Of a stretch of DNA of 64,000 nt, positions 50,202-59,529 are shown piece after piece. Below the pieces are notes generated by a model. The model searched no databases and was not told where the DNA came from. It worked only from the letters and a program-made list of their open reading frames with translations. The translations under genes and the position numbers were made by a program. Source of the DNA: Kribbella sindirgiensis (GTDB lineage: Bacteria; Actinomycetota; Actinomycetes; Propionibacteriales; Kribbellaceae). How positions within the stretch are numbered: position 1 is the stretch's first letter; each line of letters starts with the position of its first letter. The stretch spans positions 62,001 to 126,000 of the forward strand of contig NZ_SJKA01000009.1 of NCBI RefSeq assembly GCF_004331435.1, given 5' to 3'.

Positions 50202-51908
50202 ATGGACAGGCCGCCGGAGTTGATGAGCGACGCCGAACTGGTGCACGCTCTCGACCAGGCCGACGCGGACCTGGCGCGTATCGAGACCCGCCGGCTGCGT
50301 CTCATCGCGGCGATGGACACCTCCGGGTACGCCGAACGGGTCGGTGCGCGGGACATGGTCCAGTACGTGGAGTTCCGCTACCGGCTCGACCACTCCCGCG
50401 CCTACCGCGACGTCCGCCTGGCCCGCGCCCTACCCAAGTACGCATCCGTCACCGCCGCCCTCCCCGACATCGATGCCGCAGAAGGGGAGACGTCTGAGGT
50501 GCCGGTGGTGCTGTTGCGGCCGGCGCAGGCCGAAGCGATCGTGACCGCCCTGGAGAAGGTCCCGACCACCGTCCCGGTCGCCGACCTCGACTTCGCCGAA
50601 CAAGAACTCGTCCGCCTCGCCCGCCACCTGGCCCCCGCCGATCTGCGCAAGGCCGCTGAACAGTCTCGCGACATCCTCGACACCGACGGCCCCGAACCCG
50701 ACGAACACAAAGCCGCCGCCCGCGAAACCCTCACCCTCAAAGCTGCCGACCACGGCGTGAAGTTCACCGGGTACCTGGCCAACGACAACGCCGAACTGTT
50801 CCGCACCCTGATCACCACCGGCGCCCGCCCGCACAAGACCCTCGACGGCGAGCCTGACCCGCGCTCCCGCGAAAAGCGCCAAGCCGACGCCCTCACCACC
50901 ACGCTAACCCTGGCCGCGACGGCCCTCGACGCAGGCACCCCGTCTCCCACGATGCCCCGCCCCACCAGCAAGCCAGCCAGCTCCACGGAGACCAGCACGC
51001 CGGAGACCGGCTCCACGGAGGATGACTCCGCAGGGACTGGTTCTACGGCGTCAGGCTCCGCGGAGGCCGGTTCACTGGCGACGGACCAACAGCCGGTTGT
51101 GGTCGCTGGCTCGGGTACTGGTTCGAGTGGGGATGTGGGTAGGGATGTGGTGCCTGGGTTCGGGGCGAAGGCGAACCTCACCGTCACCATCGACTTCCAG
51201 GACCTGAAGGCGGCCACCGCGGACGCGATCGGGCACACCGTCTACAGCAACGGACTGTCCGCAGCCACCATCCGCCGACTCGCCTGCGACGCAGGCGTCA
51301 TCCCGATCGTGCTCGGCTCCAACTCCGAGCCGCTGGACGTCGGCCGCCGCGAACGCCTCGTCACCAAGGCGATCCGCCGCGCCCTGAACACCCGCGACCG
51401 CGGCTGCGTCGTCTGCAACGCGCCACCGGTCATGTGCGACGCCCATCACCTCATCTCCTGGATCGACGGCGGCGAAACCAAGGTCGAGAACCTCGTGCTC
51501 CTGTGCCGCCGCGACCACACCGACCTGCACCACGGCCACTGGACCATCACCATCACCAACGGCAAAGTCCACGTCACCAGACCCACCTGGGCCGACCCAC
51601 CACCCCGCCATCCACACAAACCACCAACCGACCCACCCCGGGCGCACGAGCCGGGTGATCGCCCCACGCCCTCGGAGCCATCGGGCGGCGGACCCACGCC
51701 CATCGGCAACCCGACAAGCCGGTCCTCAACCCCAGCAGACGATCCGTGGGGTGAAACCGCCACGCCCGCAGACGCCGTACCCGGCGTGAGACCGAGCCGC
51801 TGGCACGCCGACGAACAGACCCGCGCGGAGGCCGCCCGGTTCGCGGTCTGGGGTGAGCGCACCATGAACGGCGTCGGCGCCGGCCCGCCCTCCTTCGCCA
51901 CGATCTGA
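50202..51908 (+). CDS. DUF222 HNH endonuclease (13E12-family)
   Basis: A 568-residue protein with an N-terminal DUF222 domain (~1-245), a low-complexity Ser/Thr/Gly/Pro linker (~250-325) and a C-terminal HNH nuclease ('CVVCNAPPVMCDAHHLISWIDGGETKVENLVLLCRRDHTDLHHGHW', ~405-450). The two C-x2-C-type pairs and the HH/H metal ligands are intact. A Pro-rich tail follows. The family (M. tuberculosis 13E12 repeats) is multicopy in actinobacteria and thought to be mobile or homing-like. The 3' end of the ArsR gene upstream is AT-rich; no inverted terminal repeats are visible. Confidence 0.93.
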   Translation: MDRPPELMSDAELVHALDQADADLARIETRRLRLIAAMDTSGYAERVGARDMVQYVEFRYRLDHSRAYRDVRLARALPKYASVTAALPDIDAAEGETSEVPVVLLRPAQAEAIVTALEKVPTTVPVADLDFAEQELVRLARHLAPADLRKAAEQSRDILDTDGPEPDEHKAAARETLTLKAADHGVKFTGYLANDNAELFRTLITTGARPHKTLDGEPDPRSREKRQADALTTTLTLAATALDAGTPSPTMPRPTSKPASSTETSTPETGSTEDDSAGTGSTASGSAEAGSLATDQQPVVVAGSGTGSSGDVGRDVVPGFGAKANLTVTIDFQDLKAATADAIGHTVYSNGLSAATIRRLACDAGVIPIVLGSNSEPLDVGRRERLVTKAIRRALNTRDRGCVVCNAPPVMCDAHHLISWIDGGETKVENLVLLCRRDHTDLHHGHWTITITNGKVHVTRPTWADPPPRHPHKPPTDPPRAHEPGDRPTPSEPSGGGPTPIGNPTSRSSTPADDPWGETATPADAVPGVRPSRWHADEQTRAEAARFAVWGERTMNGVGAGPPSFATI

Positions 51909-51979
51909 CCCCACCGCACTCGTACGGCCCGCGGACCAGCCGTGCCGGGACCGGTGGCGGTTCCGGCGGGATTGCAGAC

Positions 51980-52023
51980 GTACGTCGGGCGCACCCGAGT
52001 CCACGCAGGTGCGCCCGTCGTAC
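51980..52023. terminator. Bidirectional hairpin between convergent genes
   Basis: Arms 51980-51995 and 52008-52023 pair at 15 of 16 positions around a 12-nt loop, between the stops of the HNH gene (+) and the GH87-like gene (-). The remainder of the 154-bp gap shows nothing else. Confidence 0.7.
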
Positions 52024-52062
52024 ACAGGTCATGCGCTCAGGCGGCGCCGGCCGCCGGCACCA

Positions 52063-55000
52063 CTAGTTGCGGTTGATGGTGAAGGTCGTGGTGGTGTTTT
52101 GGATGTCCTTGGCGTTGTTGGTGAGGGTCAGGTTGTTGAAGGTGACCGAGCCTACGGCGGGGCCTTGGCCGGGTTCTGGGAGTTCGTTGGCCCAGATGCC
52201 GAAGCCGGACTTGGCGTCGAGGGCGTCGCCGGACTTCTGGGCGCCGGAGATGGTTGTGTTGGTGAAGACGGTGTCCGCGACCGGGAACTGCGGCTGGCCG
52301 CCGACGTAGTTGGTCTGGAACATGATGCCGCTGTACGTCGGATCGACGATGTCCAAGTCGCTGACGCGGATGCCCTGGAAGATCTTCGACGCCGAGAAGA
52401 CCCAGACCGCGGGGAACGCCTGGTTACCCCAGAAATGCCCGCCGGAACGTACGACGGAAACGTTCTGGAACTGTGTCGGCGGCGTCGCCCCGAACCCGTT
52501 CATCGGGATCCCGAAGTCCAGCGAACTGATCGTGATCCCGGGATAGGTGAGCATGTCCGCGGCGTACAGGTTCCGGAAGACGTTGTTCGTTCCGCCGTAC
52601 ACCGCGAACCCGGCGGCCCGCCAGGTCAGCGTCGCGGACAGGTTCTCGAACACGTTGTCCCGGACCTCGCCGCCGCCGTTGTCGGTGGCGTTGAACAGCG
52701 CGAAGCTGTCGTCACCCGTGGACCGCGCGTCGTTGTTGCTGACGGTGTTGCCGGCCGACCCGTTGGTCATGTTGATGCCGTCGGCAAACGTGTCCCGGAT
52801 CCGCGAGTTCTTGATCGTCGACGTGTCGGTGTTCGAACCCCAGTACAGGCAGACCATGTGCTCGACCCAGATGTTGTCGATGGTCATGTTCGCCGTACCG
52901 GAGAAGTCGAAGACCTTCCCGGGACCGTCGATCCGCGACGTGTAGTTGCCGAAGTACGCGAACCCGCTGAACGTCGATCCGTTCGCGGACGCCTCGGACC
53001 GGAACCCGACGTCGGTGTTGTCCTGCGTGGTCGGCGCGTGGAACCGGGTGAACCACGGACCGGCCCCAACGACCTTGACCGCCTTGCCGTACACCTGGAA
53101 CTTCGACGACGTGTCGTAGTCACCGGCCGGCAGGTACACGCCCTGCAGGTTGCTGTCCTGCCGCACCTGGTCGAGCGCGTTCTGCACGTCCTGGTGGCTG
53201 AAGCCGGCCGGCGTGACGAATCCCGCGCCGGGGTTCGGGACCGGTGTCGCGGCCTCGGTGTCGAGGAAGTCGATCGTGTACGTCAGGCTGTTCGCCGGGT
53301 CCTTCTGCAGCCGGATCTTCGTCCCGGCCGGGTACGTCTGGCCGAGCATCAGGTTGGCCTCGTCGTAGATGTGCCGCGCCGGACCGGACCCGGGTGAGTT
53401 GTTCGGCGAGGCTTCCGCGCCGTACAGCCAGGCGTACTTCGACGTCAGCGGCAACGTCTTCGCGAAGCTGCCGTTCACGTACACGCTGATCGACGACGTC
53501 TGCCCGCCGCCGCCCGACGAGTCCGGCATCGAGAACCGGGTGACGAGCGTGTTGGTGCTGGCGCGGGTGGTGAACTCGACGTACGCGCCGCTCGTGCCGA
53601 GGGTGACCGCGCGCCGCCCGGACGCTTCGCCGGCCAGGTCGCCGATGGTCCGGTTCGGTCCGATCACGGACGCGCCGCCGCCGACCGCGGCGTCTTCCGC
53701 CTCGAGGTGATCGTAAGGCATGTTCGCGCCGCGGCCGACGAAGAACGGCCGCTCACTGGTGTTGTTCGAGCGCTTCACCGGCAGCTCGTTGGCGTCGTCG
53801 GCCAGCACCACGCGCACGGTGTAGCGCCCGTTGGCGGCGGTCCAGTTGCCAAGAGCAACAGCTGGCGTGGTCGCGCCGGCGGCGATCGCACCGTTGTACG
53901 AACCGGTCAGCGTCGTCACCACGGACGACCCGTTCAGGACGGTCAGTGTGATCCCGTGCGCACCAGACGCAGAGGCGACACTGCCTTGGTTCTTCAACGA
54001 CACGGAAAACGCGACGGAATTTCCGGCCGACGGATTTCCGGGCGTCCAGTTGACCGCGGCGGCCACCAGGTCCGAGCTCGCCACCGGAGTCACTACGAGC
54101 GGACCGGAAGCGGCCGCCGTGTTGTTCCCGTCGTTCTGCTCGATCACCGAGCCACCCTCGTCGACTTTGGCGCTCAAGGCGTACGAGCCCGCGTCGCGCG
54201 TCCCGATCGAGGCGCTGACCGTCGTCGATGCCCCGGCCGCGAGCGCACCGACCGCCGCCGTACCGACCTTGGTCGTGCCCAGGTAGAAGTTCACGTCGGT
54301 CGCCGCGGACCCCGCCGTACCGCCGTTGTTCACAGTCGCGCGGACCGTGATCGCGTCGGTCTCGACCGGCGACGTGGGTGTCCACGTGACGTTCGAGAGC
54401 GTGAGGTCCGGGTTCGGTGCCGGTACGCCGAGCACCTGCAGCTCCGCGACCTGCCCGGCCGGTGCGCCGGTGTTCCCGGTGAAGTTCAGCCGTACGTCGG
54501 CCACGCGCGCGCTGACCGGGACGGTCACGCTGTTGCCGCTCGCCGGATCGAAGGAATAGGTGGCCGAACCAACGATCGTGGTGAATGCGGACGCACTCTG
54601 CTCACGTCCGAGGATCGAGAACGTCTGCGTTCGCGGCCCCCACACCGGATCCGGGTTGAGTCGCACCACGATCGAGCTGAGGTCGGCGTTCGCGCCGAGC
54701 TGCGTGGTGAGCGTGGCCGGGTTGGCGTTGCCCTCCCAGTACGTCGTCACGTTGTCGTCGTTCGCGTTCTCCGGGACATAGGTGAACGTCGACCCGGACG
54801 CCGTGATCGGCTTGTGCAGCGCAAGATTGCTGCCCGGGCCGCCGCTGCCGTTGCGCGTGACCGTGTTGCTGTTCGGCGACTGGTTGCCGGCGGCATCCTT
54901 CGCTCGGACGAAGTACGACACCGACACGTTGGCCGGCTGGTTGTCCGTGTACGTGAGCCCGGTGAGGCTGGTGCGCAGCTGACCGTTCGCGTAGACGTCG

Positions 55001-55635
55001 TACCCGGTGACGCCGACGTTGTCGGTCGAGGCGCTCCAGGTGAGTTTGATCTGCCCGGCGCCGGGCTCGGTGAAGGCCAGGCTGCCCGGGGCGGTAGGAG
55101 CCTGGGTGTCACCGGTCGCCGGTCCGTAGACCTCGAGTTCGGAGAGTTGTCCGGCCGGCCAGCCGGTGTTGGCGGTGATCCGGATCCGGACGTACCGCGT
55201 GGTGGCGGTGCCGTAGTCGACGGTCACCGTGTTGGTCGGCGGGCTGAACGTACGCGCCGCGGACGCGGACAGGTCGGTGAAGTTCTGCCCGTCGGTGCTG
55301 CCCTGGACAGCGAAGGTCTGGTCGCGGGCGCCCCATTTCGCGGTCGGCAGCTTCAGCACGACCTGGTTGGTCGCGACCGACGTACCGAGATCGACCTGGA
55401 CCCACTGCGGGAACGCGTTGTTCGCGCTCTCCCAGTAGGTGCTCTGGTTGCCGTCGGTCACGTTCGGCGCGACGTAGCTCTGGGTGCTGCTGCTGGCCGA
55501 GGCGGCCTTACCGGCGGCGAGATTGGGACCGGCGAGTACGGCGGCCTGGGCTGCCGGCGCCGGGCGGGCGAGTGGAGCCGCCGCGAGACTCGCGGCCAGC
55601 AAGGCGGTCAGCAACCGCCATTTCGGGATTCGCAT
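52063..55635 (-). CDS. Secreted multi-domain GH87-like alpha-glucanase (mycodextranase type)
   Basis: A 1190-residue exported protein. In order: Sec signal (1-32); F5/8-type C (discoidin) domain (~38-172); fibronectin type III (~178-262); second F5/8-C (~268-408); two CARDB domains (~410-515 and ~518-632); a CBM35/CBM6-like module starting 'YDHLEAEDAAVGGG' (~640-790); and a right-handed beta-helix (~800-1190) that resembles GH87 alpha-1,3-glucanases/mycodextranases, with conserved acidic motifs 'FADGIN' (~950) and 'STGDDSFALF' (~975). It should cut alpha-glucans of fungal walls or biofilm. The modules before the catalytic core target polysaccharides. It is a single gene on the minus strand; its start lies downstream of the actP terminator. 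Confidence 0.88.
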   Translation of the reverse strand: MRIPKWRLLTALLAASLAAAPLARPAPAAQAAVLAGPNLAAGKAASASSSTQSYVAPNVTDGNQSTYWESANNAFPQWVQVDLGTSVATNQVVLKLPTAKWGARDQTFAVQGSTDGQNFTDLSASAARTFSPPTNTVTVDYGTATTRYVRIRITANTGWPAGQLSELEVYGPATGDTQAPTAPGSLAFTEPGAGQIKLTWSASTDNVGVTGYDVYANGQLRTSLTGLTYTDNQPANVSVSYFVRAKDAAGNQSPNSNTVTRNGSGGPGSNLALHKPITASGSTFTYVPENANDDNVTTYWEGNANPATLTTQLGANADLSSIVVRLNPDPVWGPRTQTFSILGREQSASAFTTIVGSATYSFDPASGNSVTVPVSARVADVRLNFTGNTGAPAGQVAELQVLGVPAPNPDLTLSNVTWTPTSPVETDAITVRATVNNGGTAGSAATDVNFYLGTTKVGTAAVGALAAGASTTVSASIGTRDAGSYALSAKVDEGGSVIEQNDGNNTAAASGPLVVTPVASSDLVAAAVNWTPGNPSAGNSVAFSVSLKNQGSVASASGAHGITLTVLNGSSVVTTLTGSYNGAIAAGATTPAVALGNWTAANGRYTVRVVLADDANELPVKRSNNTSERPFFVGRGANMPYDHLEAEDAAVGGGASVIGPNRTIGDLAGEASGRRAVTLGTSGAYVEFTTRASTNTLVTRFSMPDSSGGGGQTSSISVYVNGSFAKTLPLTSKYAWLYGAEASPNNSPGSGPARHIYDEANLMLGQTYPAGTKIRLQKDPANSLTYTIDFLDTEAATPVPNPGAGFVTPAGFSHQDVQNALDQVRQDSNLQGVYLPAGDYDTSSKFQVYGKAVKVVGAGPWFTRFHAPTTQDNTDVGFRSEASANGSTFSGFAYFGNYTSRIDGPGKVFDFSGTANMTIDNIWVEHMVCLYWGSNTDTSTIKNSRIRDTFADGINMTNGSAGNTVSNNDARSTGDDSFALFNATDNGGGEVRDNVFENLSATLTWRAAGFAVYGGTNNVFRNLYAADMLTYPGITISSLDFGIPMNGFGATPPTQFQNVSVVRSGGHFWGNQAFPAVWVFSASKIFQGIRVSDLDIVDPTYSGIMFQTNYVGGQPQFPVADTVFTNTTISGAQKSGDALDAKSGFGIWANELPEPGQGPAVGSVTFNNLTLTNNAKDIQNTTTTFTINRN

Positions 55636-55772
55636 GGGCCTCTCCTGGTGGGCGGGGCAGGAAGAACCGCCGCCTGAGAGTCCAAAAGTTTCGTAGGCTT
55701 GCTCAATTCTTGCGCGGCGATTGGCTCATTGTTACGGCACTGTCAACCGTGCGTCAACGGTTCGTGACAGCG

Positions 55773-55807
55773 AAGGGCCGGCTCGCAGCGAATGCGAGCC
55801 GGCCCTT
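55773..55807 (-). terminator. Perfect 15-bp hairpin after actP
   Basis: Arms 55773-55787 and 55793-55807 pair perfectly with a 5-nt loop, 12 bp after the actP stop on the minus strand. There is no U-tract. A weaker AACCGT/ACGGTT repeat precedes it. Confidence 0.8.
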
Positions 55808-55819
55808 GGGTGTACTGCG

Positions 55820-57472
55820 TCAGTGCTTCGCGGCACCCTCCGCGCCGGCGCCGGTGAGGGCGCGGACCGAGAGTTCGCTGTAGCGGGTCTCGCTCGACTT
55901 GTCCCGGCCGAGGTACGTCCCGAGGACGCCGAACAGGAAGCCCAGCGGGATCGAAACGATGCCCGGGTTCGACAGCGGGAACCAGTGGAAGTCCGCACCG
56001 GTGATCATCGACTTGTCGCCGTTGCCGGACACCACCGGCGAGAAGACCACCAGCACGACGGCCGAGCTGAGGCCGCCGTAGATGCTCCAGACCGCGCCCG
56101 AGGTGTTGAACCGCTTCCAGAACAGGTTGAACAGCAGCGCCGGCAGGTTCGCCGAGGCCGCGACCGCGAACGCCAGCGCGACCAGGAACGCGATGTTCAG
56201 CTTCTGCGCCGGGATCGCCAGCCCGATCGCCACCGCGCCGATCCCGATCGCGGCGAACCGCGCGACCCGCAACTCCTGCTTCTCCGTCGGCTTCGTCTTG
56301 GAGATGACATTGGCGTACAGGTCGTGCGCGAACGACGATGCCGACGTCAGCGTCAGCCCGGCCACCACCGCGAGGATGGTGGCGAAGGCGACCGCGGCGA
56401 TCAGCGCGAGCAGGATCGCACCGCCGGTCGAGCCGGCCCCGCCGCCGACGGCTTCGGCGAGCAGCGGTGACGCCACGTTGCCCTTCGACGTCTCGACCGC
56501 GGAACCCTTGGCGGTGTCCAGCAGCGCCGCGGCGCCGAACCCGAGGGCCAGCGTCATCAGGTAGAACGCGCCGATCAGCCCGATCGCCCACTGCACCGAG
56601 CGCCGCGCGGACCGCGAGTCCGGCACCGTGTAGAAGCGGATCAGGATGTGCGGCAGTCCCGCCGTACCGAGGACCAGCGCGAGGCCGAGTGACAGGAAGT
56701 CGATCTGGCCGGTGAGGTCCTTGCCGTACAGCAGGCCCGGCTGCAGGAACCCCTCGCCCTTTCCGGACTTGGCGGCGGCCGAGCCGAGCAGGTCGGAGAG
56801 GTTGAAGTTGAACTTCAGCAGCACCAGGAACGTGATCACCACGGTGCCCGCCATCAGCAGGACGGCCTTGACGATCTGCACCCAGGTGGTGCCCTTCATG
56901 CCGCCGATCGTCACGTAGACGATCATCAGCGCGCCGACGAGCACGATCACGGCGGCCTTCAGGCCCTCGCTCTTCACACCGAGCAGCAGCCCGACCAGCG
57001 AGCCGGCGCCGACCATCTGGGCCAGCAGGTAGAAGATCGACACCACGATCGTCGAGGTCGCGGCCGCCGTACGAACCGGTCGCTGCTTCATCCGGAACGC
57101 GAGCTGGTCGGCCATGGTGAAGCGGCCCGAGTTCCGCAGCAGCTCGGCGACCAGCAGCAGCGCGACCAGCCAGGCCACCAGGAAGCCGATCGAGTACAGG
57201 AAACCGTCGTACCCGTAGAGGGCGATCTGGCCGGAAATGCCCAGGAACGACGCCGCGGACATGTAGTCGCCGGCCACCGCCAGGCCGTTCTGCGCGCCGC
57301 TGAACGAGCGGCCGCCGGCGTAGTAGTCGGCCGCGGTCTTGTTCTGCCGGGACGCCCACCAGGTGATGTACAGCGTCACGGCGACGACGGCCGTGAACAG
57401 CGAGATCGTCAGCGTCCGGTTGCCGGGCTCAGTTGCCAACGGAATGGCCAACGGGACGAGAAGGTGGTTCAC
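55820..57472 (-). CDS. actP: Acetate/monocarboxylate:Na+ symporter (ActP/MctC-like)
   Basis: A 550-residue solute:sodium symporter of the SSF family with ~13 helices: 'ITWWASRQNKTAADYYAGGRSFSGAQNGLAVAGDYMSAASFLGISG', 'AQMVGAGSLVGLLLG' and 'GTAGLPHILIRFYTVPDSRSARRSVQWA' (conserved GLPH...RF.TV). It imports acetate and related short acids; acsA at 40495 would activate them. GTG 57472 overlaps the stop of the DUF485 gene in a GTGA quadruplet. Confidence 0.95.
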   Translation of the reverse strand: MNHLLVPLAIPLATEPGNRTLTISLFTAVVAVTLYITWWASRQNKTAADYYAGGRSFSGAQNGLAVAGDYMSAASFLGISGQIALYGYDGFLYSIGFLVAWLVALLLVAELLRNSGRFTMADQLAFRMKQRPVRTAAATSTIVVSIFYLLAQMVGAGSLVGLLLGVKSEGLKAAVIVLVGALMIVYVTIGGMKGTTWVQIVKAVLLMAGTVVITFLVLLKFNFNLSDLLGSAAAKSGKGEGFLQPGLLYGKDLTGQIDFLSLGLALVLGTAGLPHILIRFYTVPDSRSARRSVQWAIGLIGAFYLMTLALGFGAAALLDTAKGSAVETSKGNVASPLLAEAVGGGAGSTGGAILLALIAAVAFATILAVVAGLTLTSASSFAHDLYANVISKTKPTEKQELRVARFAAIGIGAVAIGLAIPAQKLNIAFLVALAFAVAASANLPALLFNLFWKRFNTSGAVWSIYGGLSSAVVLVVFSPVVSGNGDKSMITGADFHWFPLSNPGIVSIPLGFLFGVLGTYLGRDKSSETRYSELSVRALTGAGAEGAAKH

Positions 57473-57813
57473 CGGCGGCGCTCCCTCTTGTACTTGGCGT
57501 TCAGGCCGTGGGCCAGCGGATCGAGCTTGCGGTTGGCGAACCGGCCGTACAGCGCCGCGATCGCGAACGTCGACACGAACTGCAACAGACCGAAGATCAG
57601 CGCGACGTTGATGTGGCTGCCGCCGATCCGGTGGTCCATGAACCCGCGGGCCCAGTTGTTGCAGGCGACGTACGCGAGGTACCACGCCATGAAGGCGATC
57701 GTCCACGGTACGACGAAGTTCTTGTACCGCCGCTTCAGTTCCTTGAAGTCGGCCGCGTCGTGCACCGCCTCATAGGCGCGGGCGTCCCGCTCGCGCACCA
57801 CTTCCTCGTCCAT
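57469..57813 (-). CDS. DUF485 membrane protein (YjcH-like)
   Basis: A 114-residue two-helix membrane protein with the DUF485 pattern 'DFKELKRRYKNFVVPWTIAFMAWYLAYVACNNWARGFM' and 'VALIFGLLQFVSTFAIAALYGRFANRKLDPLA'. It is always found ahead of actP-type symporters (yjcH-actP in E. coli) and is probably an accessory subunit. ATG 57813 has GGGGAA upstream. The stop overlaps the actP GTG. Confidence 0.94.
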   Translation of the reverse strand: MDEEVVRERDARAYEAVHDAADFKELKRRYKNFVVPWTIAFMAWYLAYVACNNWARGFMDHRIGGSHINVALIFGLLQFVSTFAIAALYGRFANRKLDPLAHGLNAKYKRERRR

Positions 57814-57892
57814 GAGTTCCCCTTCACTGGACACGAACACGTGCACGTTAGCCCCAAGTTGCGCGTTTGTGACCTACCGCAACCAAAACGTT

Positions 57893-58741
57893 CTAAAGGT
57901 GCGGCGCCACCGGGCCGTCGACCGTACGGCGGTAGTTCGCGAACTCGCTGGGGTGGGCGCGGAAGCAGTCGGTGAAGTACGGCATCCGCAGCGCCTCGGG
58001 CGGCCGGGCGGTGTGCTCGTAGATCAGGTCGATCTGATCCAGGACCTGATCACGGCGCGTGTCCTTGAGTACGGCGACCCGCGAGTGCGACTGGGCCAGC
58101 TGCCGCAAACCGTCGCGGTTCAGGTCGTGCCAGTGCCGGAACCGGCCGCTCTCCAGCAGCGTGAAAAGGTTCGACTGCTCGATGATGGGCACCGGATCGA
58201 ACCGGTCAGTCCCGCCGAAGCCGTCACCCTGCAGCACCTGGAAGATCCGGCGGACCCACGGGACCACGGTGTCGGCGTTGTTCCAGAGCAGGCCGAGGAC
58301 GCCGTTCGGGCGCAGCACCCGGGCGATCTCCGGCAGCGCGCGGGCGTGGTCGAACCAGTGGAAGGCCTGCCCGACGATCACCGCGTCCACCGAGGCGTGC
58401 GCGAGCGGGATCGACTCCGCGGCCCCGACCATCGTGTCGATCCCCGGTCGCCGGCGGCAGACCTCGAGCATCTCCTGCGACGGGTCGACGGCGATCACAT
58501 CGTGTCCGAGGCTCGCGGCGACCGCGGCGAGCTTGCCGGTGCCGGCGCCCAGGTCGAGCACCTGCAGACCACGTCCCGGGCCCAGGATCCAGGTCAGCGC
58601 CTCGACCGGGAACGTCGGCCGGCCCACGTCGTACGCCGCCGCGACGGCGCCGAACGACTTGGCCCGCGCGGCGTGCGCGCCGTTGCCCGCGCCGCTGTCC
58701 GCGGCAGCGGCGGAGTCCCCGGCCGGATCATTGGTGGTCAT
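57893..58741 (-). CDS. Class I SAM-dependent methyltransferase
   Basis: A 282-residue Rossmann methyltransferase: 'LQVLDLGAGTGKLAAVAASLGHDVIAVDPSQEML' (motif I and acidic ribose-binding loop) and 'VDAVIVGQAFHWFD' (motif IV, typical of the UbiE/Coq5-like class). It lies downstream of the cytidylyltransferase gene on the same strand, separated by a CATGCCGT-N5-ACGGCATG palindrome, so it may be separately controlled. The acceptor substrate is unknown. GTG 58744 is an alternative start. Confidence 0.87.
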   Translation of the reverse strand: MTTNDPAGDSAAAADSGAGNGAHAARAKSFGAVAAAYDVGRPTFPVEALTWILGPGRGLQVLDLGAGTGKLAAVAASLGHDVIAVDPSQEMLEVCRRRPGIDTMVGAAESIPLAHASVDAVIVGQAFHWFDHARALPEIARVLRPNGVLGLLWNNADTVVPWVRRIFQVLQGDGFGGTDRFDPVPIIEQSNLFTLLESGRFRHWHDLNRDGLRQLAQSHSRVAVLKDTRRDQVLDQIDLIYEHTARPPEALRMPYFTDCFRAHPSEFANYRRTVDGPVAPHL

Positions 58742-58751
58742 CACGGTAAAT

Positions 58752-58772
58752 CATGCCGTAGCGCACGGCATG
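58752..58772. promoter_or_regulatory. Palindrome CATGCCGT-N5-ACGGCATG
   Basis: A perfect 8+8 inverted repeat with a 5-nt spacer, 11 nt upstream of the methyltransferase start and 7 nt after the cytidylyltransferase stop. It could be an operator or a short terminator stem. Confidence 0.5.
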
Positions 58773-58779
58773 AAACCTG

Positions 58780-59529
58780 TTACTCGCCGAGTTTCTTCTG
58801 TTCGATGTGCGCATTCAGCGCGGACAGCTCCGGGTGCTCGTCCAGAATTGCGACCAGTTCCGCGCAGCCGAGCGTGCTCGCGCCGAATTCCTCGATGAGG
58901 GCATCGAGCAACTTCCAGTCGTCCGCGGTGTCCAGCGTGAGCCGGTACTGCGCTCCACCGCCGGACCACGGCAGGTTCAGCAGCCGCATCGCGCCGGACC
59001 GGTTCTGGTGCAGGTACGGCGTGACGTGCTCGCGGTCCGCCTTGAGCGTGGCGTTCGCCTCCGCGTCGTACAACCGGGCGGTGGAGAAGATCTCGAAGTC
59101 CATGCCGCGCGGGTAGGTGCGCTCGAGGCAGTTCGAGATGTAGAGGTCGGGGTCGTTCTCGGCGCGCCACCGATCGACGCCCGCGGCAACGATCTCCGGA
59201 TCGATCAGCGGGCAGTCCGAGGTGACCCGGACGATGGCGTCCAGGTCGTGCTCGCGGGCGGCGCCGGCGAACCGGCTGAGGACGTCGTCCTCGCTGCCGC
59301 GGAAGACCGGGAAGCCGTCTTCCTCGCAGAGCTTCTCGACCAGGTCGTCGTTGAAGTTCGTGGTGGTCGCGACGATCACCGGCAGGCCCGTGCGGCTCAG
59401 CCGGTCCAGGTGGTGCTCGAGGTACGAGCGGCCGCCGACGGTCAGCAGCACCTTGGCCGGCAGTCGTGTGCTGGTCACGCGGACCTGCGTGACGATGCCG
59501 ATCTTCAGTGCTGGTGTCACGGGTTCCAT
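58780..59529 (-). CDS. Cytidylyltransferase (NeuA/PseF/SpsF-like)
   Basis: A 249-residue nucleotidyltransferase: 'VTQVRVTSTRLPAKVLLTVGGRSYLEHHLDRL' (nucleotide-binding signature with R-x-x-S-x-R-x-P-x-K-like spacing), 'VRVTSDCPLIDPEIV' and 'LTLDTADDWKLL'. It should activate a nonulosonic acid as the CMP-sugar, or a related spore-coat sugar. The first codons overlap the stop of the upstream glycosyltransferase-like gene by 13 bp. It follows PseB and PseC in the same operon. Confidence 0.87.
   Translation of the reverse strand: MEPVTPALKIGIVTQVRVTSTRLPAKVLLTVGGRSYLEHHLDRLSRTGLPVIVATTTNFNDDLVEKLCEEDGFPVFRGSEDDVLSRFAGAAREHDLDAIVRVTSDCPLIDPEIVAAGVDRWRAENDPDLYISNCLERTYPRGMDFEIFSTARLYDAEANATLKADREHVTPYLHQNRSGAMRLLNLPWSGGGAQYRLTLDTADDWKLLDALIEEFGASTLGCAELVAILDEHPELSALNAHIEQKKLGE

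Noticed and set aside
50202..51908. Group II intron or intein around the HNH gene
   Set aside because: No intron structure, reverse transcriptase or splice motifs; it is a stand-alone DUF222-HNH protein.
52009..53397. Long plus-strand open frame opposite the GH87-like gene
   Set aside because: It is the GC-skew shadow of the minus-strand gene; Arg/Val-rich with no domain.
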